Below are positions 18,149 through 29,800 of a stretch of 64,000 nucleotides of DNA, one piece after another. The notes under the pieces were generated by a model. The model did no database searches. It was not told the origin of the DNA and worked only from the letters and a program-made list of their open reading frames with translations. A program made the position numbers and the translations under genes. How positions within the stretch are numbered: position 1 is the stretch's first letter; every line of letters starts with the position of its first letter. Source of the DNA: Aureobasidium sp. EXF-3400 (taxonomy: Eukaryota; Ascomycota; Dothideomycetes; Dothideales; Saccotheciaceae); the NCBI GenBank assembly GCA_024195585.1, contig SWBL01000068.1, forward strand, positions 1-64,000. The letters run 5' to 3'.

Positions 18149-19860
18149 ATGGCAGACCACTCGACCATTCAAACACATACGAATACTCAAAATGGAGACG
18201 TTTCTAAGAAGGATATCTCCTCAATTGACGTCGTCAGCGATAGCAGTTATGGGGACAACCATGGCCATCTAGAAAAGCAGTATACACCAACACAACGCTT
18301 CTTTCGCTCAATCCAGAGATATGTCTGGGATGATCCAGACAAACCAAAGCATGAGAAGAAGTTTCTGCTCAAGCTCGACTTCTTCCTGCTGACCTATGCG
18401 TGTCTCGGGTACTTCTGCAAAAATCTGGACCAACAGAACATCTCCAACGCATATGTCAGTGGCATGAAAGAAGCATTGAACATGCATGGCAATCAGCTCA
18501 CATACCTGAGCAATGTCTTTACTGCCGGGTATGTCATCAGTCAACTTCCGGCGGTCATCCTCGTGACGAAGTTTCGGCCATCTTATGTTATCCCCACGCT
18601 GGAATGTCTCTGGGCTGTCTTCACTTTCTGCTCTGCTGCTGTCACATCAGTACCTCAACTGTATGCGATGAGGTTTCTCATCGCCTGTTGTGAAGGTGCC
18701 TTCTTTCCCTGTATCATTTATCTGATAGGTCAGTGACTCGCTGAAAGAGTATTGGATGCTCCAATTTCTAACACAAAAATTGACAGGTTCATGGTACACC
18801 AAGCATGAGCGTGCAAAGAGAACAACACTCTTCTACTGCACTGCATCTTTAGCACATATGTTCTCCGGATACCTACAGGCAGCGGCCTATGACAACCTCG
18901 ACGGCCATCTTGGACATGCCGGTTGGCAATGGTATGTCGCTTTAGCTATTCCGCGCAAAGAAGCCCACAGCTCACCAAGTATGTAGGCTCTTCGTTATCT
19001 GCGGCATCATCAGTCTGCCCGTCGGAGTGATGGGATACTTCTTCAACCCTGACTTCCCGGAAAACACCAGAGCTTTCTACCTGACCAAGGATGAAGCCGC
19101 TTACGCCAGACAGAGACTCATCCTGGATGGCTATACACCTTTGGGTTCTTCCTCATCAAAATGGGACAAGAAAAAGATCTTCCGCATTGTTAAGACATGG
19201 CAGTTCTGGGTCCTGTCCTTCGGCTACTTCTTTGTGCAGTCTAGCCATCCGTCGCAGCAGCCTTTTTACTCGCTCTGGCTCAAAGCTGAAGGTCATAGCG
19301 TATACCAAATCAACGTGTGGCCAACAGGCCAGTCAGCGGTCGGTGCTGTGACCCAGATCATCGCAGGTATGCTTTCAGACTCGCCTCTACTCGGTGGCAA
19401 GAGATGGCAGTCAATAGCAGTACTCCAAGGTGCATCGTTCTTCGGCACGCTTGTTCTGGCCATCTGGAATGTCCCGATCGGCCTCAAGTACTTTGCCATG
19501 TACATAAGTTTCTGTTCTGCTGGCGTGCCCGGTTTGTTCTATTCTTGGTTCCCAGATTTGATGCCACATGATCATGAGATGCGGGGCTTCTTGACAGCCT
19601 TCTCAAACATGTTCTCATACGTCAATCAGATCTGGTTTCAAGACGCCGTTTGGAGGACTGAGGAAGCTCCGACATTCCGACCCGGATTTATTGCTGCAGC
19701 GTCGTTCAGCATCGCCTTGATATTGACGGCTTGTCTGATACGCATTCTGGAGAAGAGAGATGCGAAACATGATCACCGGTCAAAGGAGATCCAGGAAACT
19801 AGTAGAGTCGAAGACGGTGTCGTTCCTGAGATACAGGCCGACCCCGTTCATGTAGCATGA
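18149..19860 (+). CDS. MFS anion:cation symporter, allantoate/pantothenate type, 532 aa
   Basis: Three exons (18149-18728, 18787-18931, 18987-19860) with 58- and 55-nt introns; total length is divisible by three. The protein matches the Dal5/Fen2/Liz1 group of plasma-membrane carriers: a soluble N-terminus of about 75 residues, then the signature CLGYFCKNLDQQNISNAYV with VSGMKEAL, and about 12 membrane segments such as VFTAGYVISQLPAVILVT and FLIACCEGAFFPCIIYLIG. Members take up pantothenate, biotin precursors, nicotinate or allantoate with protons. FCKNLDQQN is closest to the pantothenate (Fen2/Liz1) branch as I remember it; substrate is inferred only. It sits between an oxygenase (divergent) and an oxidoreductase (convergent). 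Confidence 0.88.
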
Positions 19861-20025
19861 TTCATAGCCCAATGGGAATTTGCTCATGCACGTGTACCCG
19901 ATTTCATGAGCATAAAACTTGAAGCAGACTTTGCAAGGAATCAGCATGCAACGACAGCACCAATTCGGCTATTGGGCAATAGACGTTTGATCTCTCTGTG
20001 GCCTCTTGGGATTTCTCTATGAGGA

Positions 20026-21597
20026 TCAACCCTGAACTGCATATTGCTGTCTCTTGCTCTTCCACCATGCGCTCCAGTGAACCACTTTCTCATCCCTCCT
20101 AGCTTCCTCAGCAGCAAAGACTACGGCATGCGCTCTAATGGCATCTTCGAGAGTGCAACCAACAAACTGCCTCTGAGCATCTTCTGTTTTGACTCCATCA
20201 CGCTTAACAGCTTCGATAGCGGATACAAATGCTGTAGCCAGACCTCGATCACCTCCACCATGAGATTTGATTTTTCGCTCAAATTCGGGAGCATCAGGCG
20301 TTGCGACAACGGTTGCCTTCCTGTCGGCGAACCTGAAGTATCTGATGGTTCTACCATCATACGAGAGCTCGCCGTGGGATCCGTATATGATGCCTCTACG
20401 CTCGCATTCTTTCTCAGTGTTAGCGACCATATGGAGAGTTGCGAGTTTTCCAGGACGGCGAAGAGGTGACGAATCATCTTCGTCCCACTTGATTGTAACT
20501 GCTTGGTCATCGCAGACATTGTTATCGCTTTCGTAGACACAGCGTCCGTACCAAGATCGTTCCGCGATTTCTGCATCAGGGGTGACTCCTTTGATATAGT
20601 CTTGTTTTAACCGAGCAAGGAGACTTTCCCTAGCAGCATCGACCCCTAAGATGTGCAAAGTATCCTCGATATCATGCACTACGTGGTTCAGCCAATGAGT
20701 ATGTCCCACAGCCAACCGAGCATCGTCGTAGATCCTGACAGCGCTGTATTGACATTCCCGCTCGTAAGAACAGGAAAGACAACTCGTGGCGTCGCCTGCT
20801 TGCGCTGGCTTTCTAGATTTTCTGAACTGGTTCAGAGCTCCGGTCGACGAAATCGTCTTTGGGAGATGGGCTGGGATGTCGCGAGCTGTACCGTCTGGAG
20901 TTTGTGAGAGGAGCCAGAGCAGAAAATCAATATCATGACAACTCTTGGTAAGCAGAGATCCATCTTTATTCTCGGTTGATCGTCTCCACGGTCCTCTTGT
21001 GTAGCTGTGTGCGAAGTGCCACCATCCCACAGGCTCCGTGTGTTCTACAGACAGAAGATCCCCGATGACACAGTCTGTCAATAGGAGCTTACGGAGCAGT
21101 TGATTATGAGGGCTGTATCTCAGGACATGTCCAACGGAGAAAATGATATCTTGTTGGATAGGAGAGAATGCCTGCAATATCGACATGCAATCTGCTAACG
21201 AAGTGGCCAATGGTTTCTCGCACAAAACATGGAGTTTCAGCGGCGCAATCGCAAGCATGATTTCGACATGCGTTGCGTCCAAAGTGCAGACAAACACCCC
21301 ATCCACACCAGCGGGCACCTTTGCACCAGTTTTCTCAAGTTCGCGACGCTCAGTCTCCCATGCTAGCCACTGCTTCCAGTCGCAGAACTCCTGTCCCTCA
21401 GCAGAAGCATTGCCGCTGCCCCAGATATATGTTTCGCCAAAGTGGCGGCGTCTGAAGTTGACAGGTTCTGCTACAGCATGAAGTGCTGCATTCGACATCT
21501 GGGAGACTGGATTTGCGTAAGATATACCACGTTGGCCTGCGCCTATGACGAGAAACCTGAGTTTCTCGTCCAATTGAGAGGTATCCAGATGCGGCAT
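20026..21597 (-). CDS. Gfo/Idh/MocA-family NAD(P)-dependent oxidoreductase, 523 aa
   Basis: A single-exon gene. I choose the ATG at 21597 (MPHLDTSQL); the frame is open further upstream but without a better start. The N-terminal Rossmann fold shows LRFLVIGAGQRGISYANP (GxGxxG-like), and the family's lysine motif appears as CEKPLATSL. C-terminal to it are the mixed alpha/beta substrate-binding domain and a conserved SCHDIDFLLWLL stretch. Members oxidise or reduce sugars, inositols and related compounds. At 523 residues it is longer than the typical 350-400, with an insertion around residues 260-330 containing CLSCSYERECQY, which could bind a metal. It is divergent from the sugar-type MFS gene at 22388, so a sugar or polyol substrate is plausible. 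Confidence 0.85.
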   Translation of the reverse strand: MPHLDTSQLDEKLRFLVIGAGQRGISYANPVSQMSNAALHAVAEPVNFRRRHFGETYIWGSGNASAEGQEFCDWKQWLAWETERRELEKTGAKVPAGVDGVFVCTLDATHVEIMLAIAPLKLHVLCEKPLATSLADCMSILQAFSPIQQDIIFSVGHVLRYSPHNQLLRKLLLTDCVIGDLLSVEHTEPVGWWHFAHSYTRGPWRRSTENKDGSLLTKSCHDIDFLLWLLSQTPDGTARDIPAHLPKTISSTGALNQFRKSRKPAQAGDATSCLSCSYERECQYSAVRIYDDARLAVGHTHWLNHVVHDIEDTLHILGVDAARESLLARLKQDYIKGVTPDAEIAERSWYGRCVYESDNNVCDDQAVTIKWDEDDSSPLRRPGKLATLHMVANTEKECERRGIIYGSHGELSYDGRTIRYFRFADRKATVVATPDAPEFERKIKSHGGGDRGLATAFVSAIEAVKRDGVKTEDAQRQFVGCTLEDAIRAHAVVFAAEEARRDEKVVHWSAWWKSKRQQYAVQG

Positions 21598-22387
21598 GCT
21601 AGTTGTGAAAAAGGATTGAGCGTGTTGAGGAGCTGCAGAATGGGCAAGCTGGTGCAATGTGATGGAGTGTGAGAGTAGATCGGAAGGTGGAGAAGAAGAG
21701 CAGGGGGCTCAAACGACCATGGATATCTGCTCAACCACACCCTTATCATCTGGAAAGCCGCTTTCGTGAGATTAGAAATTTTGGAATGAACAACATCGGT
21801 TGACCAGGTCAATGTAAAGTTGCAGCGGTTCCCAAACAGCAGTCCAATGCAAGGTTGCTTTCGAATCAGCTGCCAGGTTGATATCGATGTAACAGTGTCC
21901 TCGTAAGTGTTGTACGGCAAGAGTGTAACTGTGGTATCGAGACATATGGATTATGCTCGGCTTATCATTCGAAGGTGACTTGCCGACCAAACAATGGCGT
22001 TTGATAGAGTCTCGGCTTCGCGAAGTGCAACGAGGAGTTGATGAAGCGGGGTCGGGGTGCAAGGTCGCATCAAGCCCCCCAGGTTCCTTCCAAACTCTGA
22101 TAAGAAGGTTCCCCTATCTTAAATATCAACTTAATCTGGGTTGATTATGCGAGCCACACGTCTATCACGAGACCGTTGAGAGCTGCCACCTGAGATACCT
22201 ATCGAAACAAACAGAGCGCCACTTGGCCGTCGGGTTCGTGTTATCTCACCACGGTAGTTGCATGAGCCTCAATTCGTACCCATGCCCATCAGGCAGCTCA
22301 GATCACATATCTATGACCGTGCTCACTTGACCTGTATTCTCGATTTTGTCCGAACAGCACGAAATCAAGTACATTCGCCCGGCAGTC
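21598..22387. promoter_or_regulatory. Divergent upstream region, oxidoreductase / sugar carrier
   Basis: The 790 bp between two divergent starts. I see no gene; the frames present are short and overlapping. An in-frame non-ATG extension of the carrier reaches 22346, but the ATG at 22388 is the better start. Confidence 0.45.
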
Positions 22388-24104
22388 ATGTCTGCCCTCG
22401 ACGTAAAACCCGACATGCAGCCTCACGAGGTTGTCAAGGAGGAGTTGGGTACGGTTCTCGATGCTGTCAATCATGTCACACAGGCCGAACACGAACTCAG
22501 TTTTTGGAGAGGCCTCAAGCTCTATCCCAAGGCTGTCTTCTGGTCGGCCTTCTTCTGCATTGCTGTCATCATGGCTGGCTTTGATCCTCAACTCGTTTCA
22601 TCTTTCTACGCCTTGCCTGCATTCCAAAAGAAGTATGGTCAGCTCTACGAGGGTGAGTACATAATCCCAGCACCTTGGCAGACAGGCCTAGGTATGGGAA
22701 ATGCTGTTGGACAACTGGTTGGTGCACTTGCATGTGGATGGCCTCTTGAGAGGTTCGGTCGCAAACGCACCTTAGCAGCATGCTGCTGCTGGTCTATCGC
22801 ATGGATCTTTATGCAGTTCTTCTCGAGCAATCTGACCGTTCTTTGCATCGGCGAGATCTTTGCTGGCTTGGGTTATGGCTTCTACGTCGTCATCGCCCCC
22901 GTCTATGCCTCTGATGTTTGTCCATTGGCTCTTCGAGGTGTGCTTACCGCATCGGTCAACCTGGCATTTGTTATTGGACAGTTCATCGCTCAAGGCACTG
23001 CTGCCGGTGTCGAAAGCAGATCAGACTCACTTGCGTACAGACTTCCGTTTGGTAAGTTTTACCTCTATGCTTAGAATCTCACATTGAGTCCTCGACTGAC
23101 ACTCCGACCAGCGGTTCAGTGGATCTGGCCTGTAGTCCTGCTTGTTGGTCTTTGTTTCGCGCCCGAGAGTCCTTACTGGTTGGTACGCCAAGGGCGTAGA
23201 GACGATGCAAAGCACGCTCTCGAGAAATTGACCAGCAAAAAAGATCGTCCTGACCTTGAAGCAATGCTCGTCCTGATCGAAGAAACAGACCTGCTCGAAC
23301 GTGAATATGAAGCAAGTACAACTTATCTCGACTGTTTCAAGGGAACAAACTTGAGGAGAACCGAAATCTGTACTATGGTATACCTGATCCAGGTGATCGG
23401 AGGCAACCCTCTTATCGGTTATGCGACATATTTCTTCGAGCAGGCTGGACTCGCTTCTGCCGATGCTTTCAACAGTAGGTCCTTCTAAAGATTCACGGCA
23501 TCCATACCAAAGCTAACTCATATTGACAGTGGGTGTTGGCAATACCGCTCTTGGCTTTGTCGGTACCTGCCTCTCCTGGCCATTGATGCTGAAGTTCGGC
23601 CGTCGAACCATCTACAACTGTGGCATGGTCGTCATGACAGTCATCCTTTTCACTATCGGATTTCTTGATATCCCACGGCACAATACGGGAGCAATCTGGG
23701 CTCAAGCAACTCTTATGGATATCTGGACCTTCGTCTATCAAATGACCGTCGGTCCAATCTGCTTCGTCCTGATTTGCGAAGTTTCATCTACACGACTTCG
23801 TGGTCGCACCATTGCAATCGCCACAGCTGTACAATCCTTGTTTGGTATTGTATTTACCATCGGTATGCCCTATATGCTCAGCAGTGATGAAGGCAACTGG
23901 AAAGGAAAGGCAGGCTACTTGTTTGGCGCTATCAGTGCAGCCTGTCTTGTTTGGTGCTGGTTCAGGCTGCCAGAAACATTTGGAAGAACCTTCCAGGAGC
24001 TGGACATCATCTTCGAGCACAAAGTCAGTGTACGCAAGTTTGCAAGCTACGAAGTTCTGCGGGAAGTGCACGAGTTGCCAGATTTCAAGGCAATATGTGG
24101 GTAG
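22388..24104 (+). CDS. MFS sugar porter, alpha-glucoside-permease-like, 533 aa
   Basis: Three exons (22388-23051, 23112-23474, 23530-24104) with 60- and 55-nt introns. Junctions RLPF/AVQWIWP and AFN/MGVGN keep frame. Sugar-porter signatures are present: GWPLERFGRKRT after the second membrane segment, PESPYWLVRQGR after the sixth, SSTRLRGRTIAIA, and the C-terminal FRLPETFGRTFQELD. YGFYVVIAPVYASDVCPLALRG fits the maltose/alpha-glucoside permease group. Predicted function is proton-coupled uptake of a sugar or glucoside across the plasma membrane; the substrate is not decidable. The divergent oxidoreductase suggests a shared catabolic role. Confidence 0.88.
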
Positions 24105-25002
24105 GCCAAAGGGAATGAAATTTGAATTGGACACTCGATTTTGTTTTTCGAACACGTCGAATTTTGTGTTCAGATCCTGTCCTGGTATTCAGTAAATGTC
24201 AGACCTCATATGCGATGTGTTAGACCATAAGTCATCAGTCCAGAGATGATTTATGAGAAAGATCAGGGTGGCCCTCTCGACATCCAGTTTGTTCAATGCT
24301 AAGAGTTGCTAAATGCATCTGTCATTTTCAGCATTATGCCTTTCGTTACAAATAGCGGAATTCTATGCTTTACCCGATAGCGATTCTTAAATTGATGTCA
24401 TGTAGGCTTGGGAGTTCAGGTCATGAAAGTCTTTGCCAAATTCAGTCGCTCGCCAGGTCCTCCACGCTTGATTGCTCCTGTATGTTTGGACATGCCTCCC
24501 CATATGCCAAAGTCTACAACTTTCATCGTACTCCGACTATAGCAAAGAGCATCTCTACACCATAAAAAGGCACAATTGTTTCTAGTGTCAGAGGCATGGC
24601 CAAAGAGAGCTAATAGTATATCGCCTCTCGATAAGCACTCCTATTCCGTGGCAGTATTGTGCATTGCTATGACCACACGACTTGCATAACTTTGCACACG
24701 AGGTGTGGTGTCGCACCAATTGCGTGGACTTGATATAGGCTTCTCTCCGTGTGAGAAAATGCTACCGAATGATAACCTTTGGACACGTTTCAGCGTGTGT
24801 GGAGGTGAAGGAACTGATGTAACCTTGGAGTCGATCGTGTGGGGTTGGTTGCTCGTGCTACACAAAACACAAACATCGCTATCACGTCTCTCACATAGGA
24901 CAACAGAGCAGTGAACCCTGCCAGAAGAGAGATAGCTATTACCTGAATACTTGCGCCGACGCTACAGGCAAAGCCCGCCAGATCAATTTCTTGACACGAA
25001 CA
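24105..25002. other. Intergenic with a dispersed repeat fragment
   Basis: No gene recognised. At 24505-24543 the plus strand has AAGTCTACAACTTTCATCG followed by (T)ACTCCGACTATAGCA, nearly identical over about 40 bp to the reverse complement of 2464-2504 in the broken zinc-finger fragment. This is the only piece of the accessory segment I found outside it. Confidence 0.5.
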
Positions 25003-25602
25003 ATGGCATCCAACGGCTCATCCGACTACGCCCTCTTTCCCCAATCCCTGATACCTTCTTCCGCATCCTCGTCCGTGCCTGAAGGTTGTACACTACGTCC
25101 CTTACGTCGCTCAGACTACTCACGCGGATTTCTCACCTGTCTCACCGACTTGACATGGATCGGCGAAATCACAGAATCCGCATTTGAGGAACGATTCGAC
25201 TGGATGGCCACAAAAGGCAAAGACTGGTACTACTGCATTGTCATAGACGATGGAAGCCGTATAGTCGCCACAGCTACAATGATTGTGGAGAGAAAATTGT
25301 GAGTCTTCTTGCCTAATGTCTTCAATCTGCTATGCGAAAAGTGTTTAGACTAAATGCTTTTCTCGGGCTGTTGCAGTATCCACGACTTGACGATGGTGGC
25401 ACATGTTGAAGAAGTATGTGTGGCGGCATCAGAGCAAGGAAAGGGTCTAGGCTTGACCGTCATTCAAGCTCTCAATGCGACTGCGAAAGATCTCGGCGTC
25501 GGAAAATTGATCTTGGACTGTAGCAAGGAGAATGTCAAATTCTATGAAAAGTGTGGGTATTCGGTTGCTGGTCAGCAGATGGAGCTCAAGTACACCACCT
25601 AG
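25003..25602 (+). CDS. GNA1: Glucosamine-6-phosphate N-acetyltransferase, 173 aa
   Basis: Two exons (25003-25298, 25377-25602) with a 78-nt intron; splicing creates VERKFIHDLTMVAHVEEV, matching the family. This GNAT enzyme transfers acetyl from acetyl-CoA to glucosamine-6-phosphate, an early step to UDP-GlcNAc for chitin and N-glycans. The acetyl-CoA loop is visible as EQGKGLGLTVIQAL, followed by KLILDCSKENVKFYEKCGYS, a strongly conserved GNA1 stretch. Length agrees with yeast Gna1 (159 aa) plus a short Ser-rich N-terminal extension. I prefer the ATG at 25003. Confidence 0.92.
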
Positions 25603-26200
25603 TCTTCTCAAACCGAATAGAGTTTCAGCAGATCGGTAGCAATAGAAAGAATTCAATATCCGCGGGCACAATGGACTGTCGCGCAAGCAGCGCATCTACG
25701 CAACACTCCGCGCGTCAAGTTAGTGCCATGTATAATGCAGATGGGTGTTGCAGATGTTTATGTTGAGAACTCTGGTTCTCCGGCGATCCGATGTTCCGCC
25801 GCTATCCGCCGTGTCGACTACAACCTAGGGTAGATATATTGAGATACTGATTTAGAGACGACACTTTGCGATTGCAATTAGGAAAGGAACTCGTACCGAT
25901 GCAGCCTGACTGCATTGGCGGTTTCTATTGCAATTAGACGATCGTGGTCTGCCATCAAGTTGATTGTATCTAAATTTTGCGGAAGAACTGCACGGGATAA
26001 AGATGCTATCCTCGATCGGAAGCGGAGAAACTTACAGGTCTAACCTTAAGTGAACAACGGAAGGGAATTGGGAGTAATAGCCATGGTATATCGTGAACGA
26101 TTTAATTTGTATTAGAGTATAGTCGTTATCAACAAAAGACTCAACACAGGAAAGCTTCTACAGAGAGCGTAGCAACTTGTGGTGCTCAATCAGACACCTT
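25603..26200. other. Intergenic, no gene recognised
   Basis: AT-rich sequence between two convergent genes. No coding, repeat or RNA signal that I can support. Confidence 0.45.
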
Positions 26201-27400
26201 TTAGAAGTTGGCAAAGGCGGCACCAATACCACCGAACAGGGCAGCAGCGCCGATAGCACCAGTTGCGAAAGCGTTGGCAGCACCAGTCGACGAACTAAGA
26301 GCTCCAGTGGTGGCACTCTTCTGGGCATCGTTCGTTGTGGTGGGTGTGGCCTGGCCAGAAGTGAAGGGCACGTTGGAAGCTTTGGTGGTGACGCCAGCGA
26401 AAGCTTGGGAAGTACTTGATTTCGAAGAGGCAGTCATGGAAGAGTTATGGGCAACAGTGTTGTTGGGATTGAGCACTTCGTCAATCACCTGAATGACACC
26501 ATTGCCGAACAAGACGTCAGGAGTGACAACCTTGGCGCTGTTAACGTAAAGGCTGCCGTTGATGTTCTGGAGGGTGAGGTTGTGGCCGGTGAGTGTAGAC
26601 ACTGAAGTGGTACCGTTCATGATGTCGGCGCTGTAAAGAACGCTGTTGTTCACAACGTGGTAACTCAGAATGTTGCTGAGTTGAGACATGGACGCGTTAG
26701 CCAGAGCATCGCCAACAGCTTGGAATGCGTCGTTGTTGGGGGCAAAGATTGTGACGTCGTGGAGTCTGCCCAGAGTGGATGTCAAGTTGAGCTGCTGAGC
26801 AGCGCCAGCAAGTGCTGTCAGGTTCGAGTTTGTGAGTGTAGAAGTAAGGTTTCCGGGAATGGTAAATGTGCCGTCTACGATGTGAATGACACCACCAGTG
26901 AAGTTCAGGTTTGTGGTCGTGACTGAGACGTTGTTCTTGAGTCCACTGAAGAAATAGGCTGTCTTGTTGACCATCAGGGCCTCCACGACCTGCCCTCCAG
27001 TGACATTGGAGTAGGCGGGGTTGGTCAAGTGAGTGTGAGGGAAGGCAGATGTGACGTTACTGAGCTCAGAAGAAAGGATAGTACCATTCAAAGTGTGGTA
27101 GTCGACCAATGCCTGAACAAGCTCAGAGGTGATGGCTACGCCGGAAGTGTTCAAACGAGCCAAAGCCTCATTGCTAGGTGCAAGCAGTGTGATGTTTCTC
27201 ATGTTGCTGTAAGTGCCCAACAAGCCGAACTGCTGGAGCAGAGTCCAGAATGAATTGAGCTGCTGGTTGGCTAATGGAACAGTGCCATTGGTCGATGTGG
27301 TAATGTTTCCGCCAGTGGTGAGGTTACCACCTTCTGTAGTGTTCTGTGCTGAGGCAACAGCTGCTGCAAGAGCGAACGGAGCAATCTTTTGGAAACGCAT
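26201..27400 (-). CDS. Fasciclin-domain protein, probably GPI-anchored, 399 aa
   Basis: A single exon from the ATG at 27400. Residues 1-18 form a signal peptide (MRFQKIAPFALAAAVASA). Two FAS1 domains follow at about 35-175 and 180-315, with typical FAS1 stretches such as ITLLAPSNEAL and TIFAPNNDAFQAV and the domain-end pattern GVIQVIDEVLNP. Residues 320-380 are Ser/Thr-rich, and the C-terminus is a hydrophobic tail (IGAAALFGGIGAAF), which together suggest a GPI signal. Many N-x-S/T sites are present. FAS1 proteins act in cell-surface adhesion; in fungi they are wall- or membrane-bound. It has no functional link to its neighbours. Confidence 0.9.
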   Translation of the reverse strand: MRFQKIAPFALAAAVASAQNTTEGGNLTTGGNITTSTNGTVPLANQQLNSFWTLLQQFGLLGTYSNMRNITLLAPSNEALARLNTSGVAITSELVQALVDYHTLNGTILSSELSNVTSAFPHTHLTNPAYSNVTGGQVVEALMVNKTAYFFSGLKNNVSVTTTNLNFTGGVIHIVDGTFTIPGNLTSTLTNSNLTALAGAAQQLNLTSTLGRLHDVTIFAPNNDAFQAVGDALANASMSQLSNILSYHVVNNSVLYSADIMNGTTSVSTLTGHNLTLQNINGSLYVNSAKVVTPDVLFGNGVIQVIDEVLNPNNTVAHNSSMTASSKSSTSQAFAGVTTKASNVPFTSGQATPTTTNDAQKSATTGALSSSTGAANAFATGAIGAAALFGGIGAAFANF

Positions 27401-28460
27401 ATTGATGAGTGGGAAGAAAGAAAAGTTGTGGTGCAGATTAGATCAACGAGGGCTCTGTCAACCCACTTACTCGGAGGCAGAAGAGGGGTTTATATGTATT
27501 TTTTCTTGATCGAGAGCTCGACTTGGCTGAGTTGGCTAGTCCTTGGCTGCCCGCGGATCATGCAGCTCGTAAAGGAACCGTTGCGCGTGACAAACAATGG
27601 CGGCGCCGCGGGAACAGTGGCAAGGTTATAGCCGCGAGGCTCATCGCGCAATATGCCCCTAGAGTTCGATGCTAAAACAGAGGTACAGCGACCCAGCTCT
27701 CTATGGACCCTGATACAATTGGTACTCATAACGTCCAGGCCTCTTGAGCTCGTCCCTTGTGTGGGGTACCTCATGCACGTTCAAGTTCTACCTCACAGAT
27801 TCGGGACCTTTGAAGCAACAGATCAACGAACTGAGAGCCAAGTCCGCTCAATCCGACTTGGAATCTGTCACCAAGAGACAAGACAAGATCCATGTCACTT
27901 TCAAGTTATGGTGCGCTGGAAACTCGAGACGCACCCCGCAAAAGGCTAAATGTTAAGGGTGCCGGGTTGTGCGATTGGTTTGGAACGATGATCTCAAAAG
28001 ATACTTTTGACTTCTGAATCGGATGAATCGCAGCAGAACTCATGTATGAGGCTTGAAGACGCGTAAGCTAGCTTGTCCGTTTTTGGGTGACATAGAGCCT
28101 TGATTTAGTGTGAGATTGGTACCTCTATGAGCCCAACTTGGGTGCCTTGATTTTGGAGCTTGGTGCAGCAGGTGGAAGTTCTGCGATGGAGGGGTAACAG
28201 TGCCAAGCGAGGGCGTTGCATGATGAGGTCATGATTTGATTCCTTCAGAAATCAGGAGTCGTTCCAGAGGTGAACGTGAGAACTTGAGCACTTCGTATTC
28301 GCAGGTCCAGACAATAGGTCGCGTTCTTCTGGAAGAAGCAAGCAACCGAACAGGAGTACGGCGAAATCCTGCCGATGTACTGTGTAGGGTAGCATCGCTC
28401 CATAACATCGCGACTCGTGCCTTTCGCTTCTGCAAGGTCGACGTTTGCTGAATATGACCT
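27401..28460. other. Intergenic, no gene recognised
   Basis: Upstream region of the fasciclin gene followed by about 900 bp of short, mutually overlapping frames on both strands. Nothing I can assign. Confidence 0.45.
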
Positions 28461-29066
28461 TCAGAATTGAACGACAACGTCTAGCGGACTCATGAGCATT
28501 GCTTCGAGTGCTCTGGCGTACTCGGGATCACAGCCACTGCCACCAATGACCTTCGCGCAACCAACGCCTCTGATGCCTTCGAAGAGCTTCAGAGTGCTGT
28601 TGTCGCCGTATCCATATGCTGGCTGAAAGTATTCTATCTCGAGTTCTTCAGCACCGGAGAATGCTTGTTCGAGTTGCTCTGCAGTGAATCTGGCATCTAC
28701 GTCGAGTCTCAAATAAATGTACCACCGCTTAATCTTCCATCTGCCTGGGCCTTCAGTGATTGGCTGGCGTGGGGTCATAAGGTACGGCAATGCAGTAAGC
28801 AGTGATGGATGGGATGCGAATTGATTGGCGCCGTAGAGGATGCTTGCCGCTTCGTTATGAATCTGCCGGCAGGTTCGCAAAAGTGCTGGACATAGATCGA
28901 GTGGTGGTAGGACATAGTCCGAGCATAGTCCTCGTGTCGCAATGCGACGTGATTGCTTCACATGAGCAGGAGCCGTGAGTAGAAGCGTATAGATGGTATT
29001 GCGCAACTCAGCTGGGAGTGCAAGGAAGCCAGAAGCGCGTTGTGACGAATTCGTCTCGGATGTCAT
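28461..29066 (-). CDS. Fungal protein with N-terminal LPxELR motif, 201 aa
   Basis: A single exon. I start at the ATG at 29066 (MTSETNSSQ); in-frame ATGs also exist at 29087 and 29273, but those extensions look non-conserved. Residues about 12-25 read GFLALPAELRNTIYTLLL, a motif common to large, poorly understood fungal families (2EXR or F-box-like), followed by LLRTCRQIHNEAASILYGANQF, also typical. The C-terminal half is a mixed fold without catalytic motifs. Such proteins are multi-copy in Pezizomycotina; function is unknown. The gene at 41115 shares the same N-terminal pattern. Confidence 0.7.
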   Translation of the reverse strand: MTSETNSSQRASGFLALPAELRNTIYTLLLTAPAHVKQSRRIATRGLCSDYVLPPLDLCPALLRTCRQIHNEAASILYGANQFASHPSLLTALPYLMTPRQPITEGPGRWKIKRWYIYLRLDVDARFTAEQLEQAFSGAEELEIEYFQPAYGYGDNSTLKLFEGIRGVGCAKVIGGSGCDPEYARALEAMLMSPLDVVVQF

Positions 29067-29800
29067 TGTATTGACGAGCAGCGACATAAGGGTGTAGGAA
29101 CGACATCGAGACAAATTGACGGCAGCCCGCCCTGATTTAACATGACTTTTGCGGACAGACGGAATGTCAACCTTGTTGGTACGTAGAGATAAGATCAAGA
29201 AGCAATCAGCGTGTCGCGATTGGCTTTCCAACAGCGTGCTGTGTTTAACGCGGTATATTCGATACTGTGTCATCCACCTCTAAACATCTCCATCTCAACG
29301 TCAGCTCGTCTTCGTGCCTTCTTGATACGTGACATGTTGGATTAGATCAGCACGATGCTCAGCAGAGTGAGTATGTCTGCATAGCGATGTGATGAGAGAC
29401 TTGCTGCGCGGCCGTGTGTAAGGGAGGACCCGTCAGGGCGAGGTACGGCACTCGAAGCGATATGGTCAGGTATAGCTTGAGTCGGACTCCAGTCTGAGTT
29501 GGGTGCTTTCTTGTGATGATGGTAGCAGTTATCGTAAAGGTAGGTGAGAACACAAGAGATAATAAAGGTCGCCCTGATCATGAGCCTGAACGAGTCGAGT
29601 GGTTGCGGTTGTCGACGTTCAGTACGAAGCTTGGTGCGTTGTTTGGTTCACTCTTTTCAATTTCGCTCACCTTCCTTCTCGGCTATTTTACGTTTCCTCT
29701 CGCTTTCCTTTCCGCCTTCTCTCTTACCGCGACCACATCAGAAAATTGTACGTGCATTGACAGTTTTACCGCACTCTGTCACATTGACACAATCAACGCA
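29067..29800. other. Divergent upstream region, no gene recognised
   Basis: Between the starts of a minus- and a plus-strand gene. An in-frame extension of the latter reaches 29513 and includes a hydrophobic stretch (about 29640-29740), but I judge it leader sequence because the first well-placed ATG of the acidic protein is at 29801. Confidence 0.4.
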
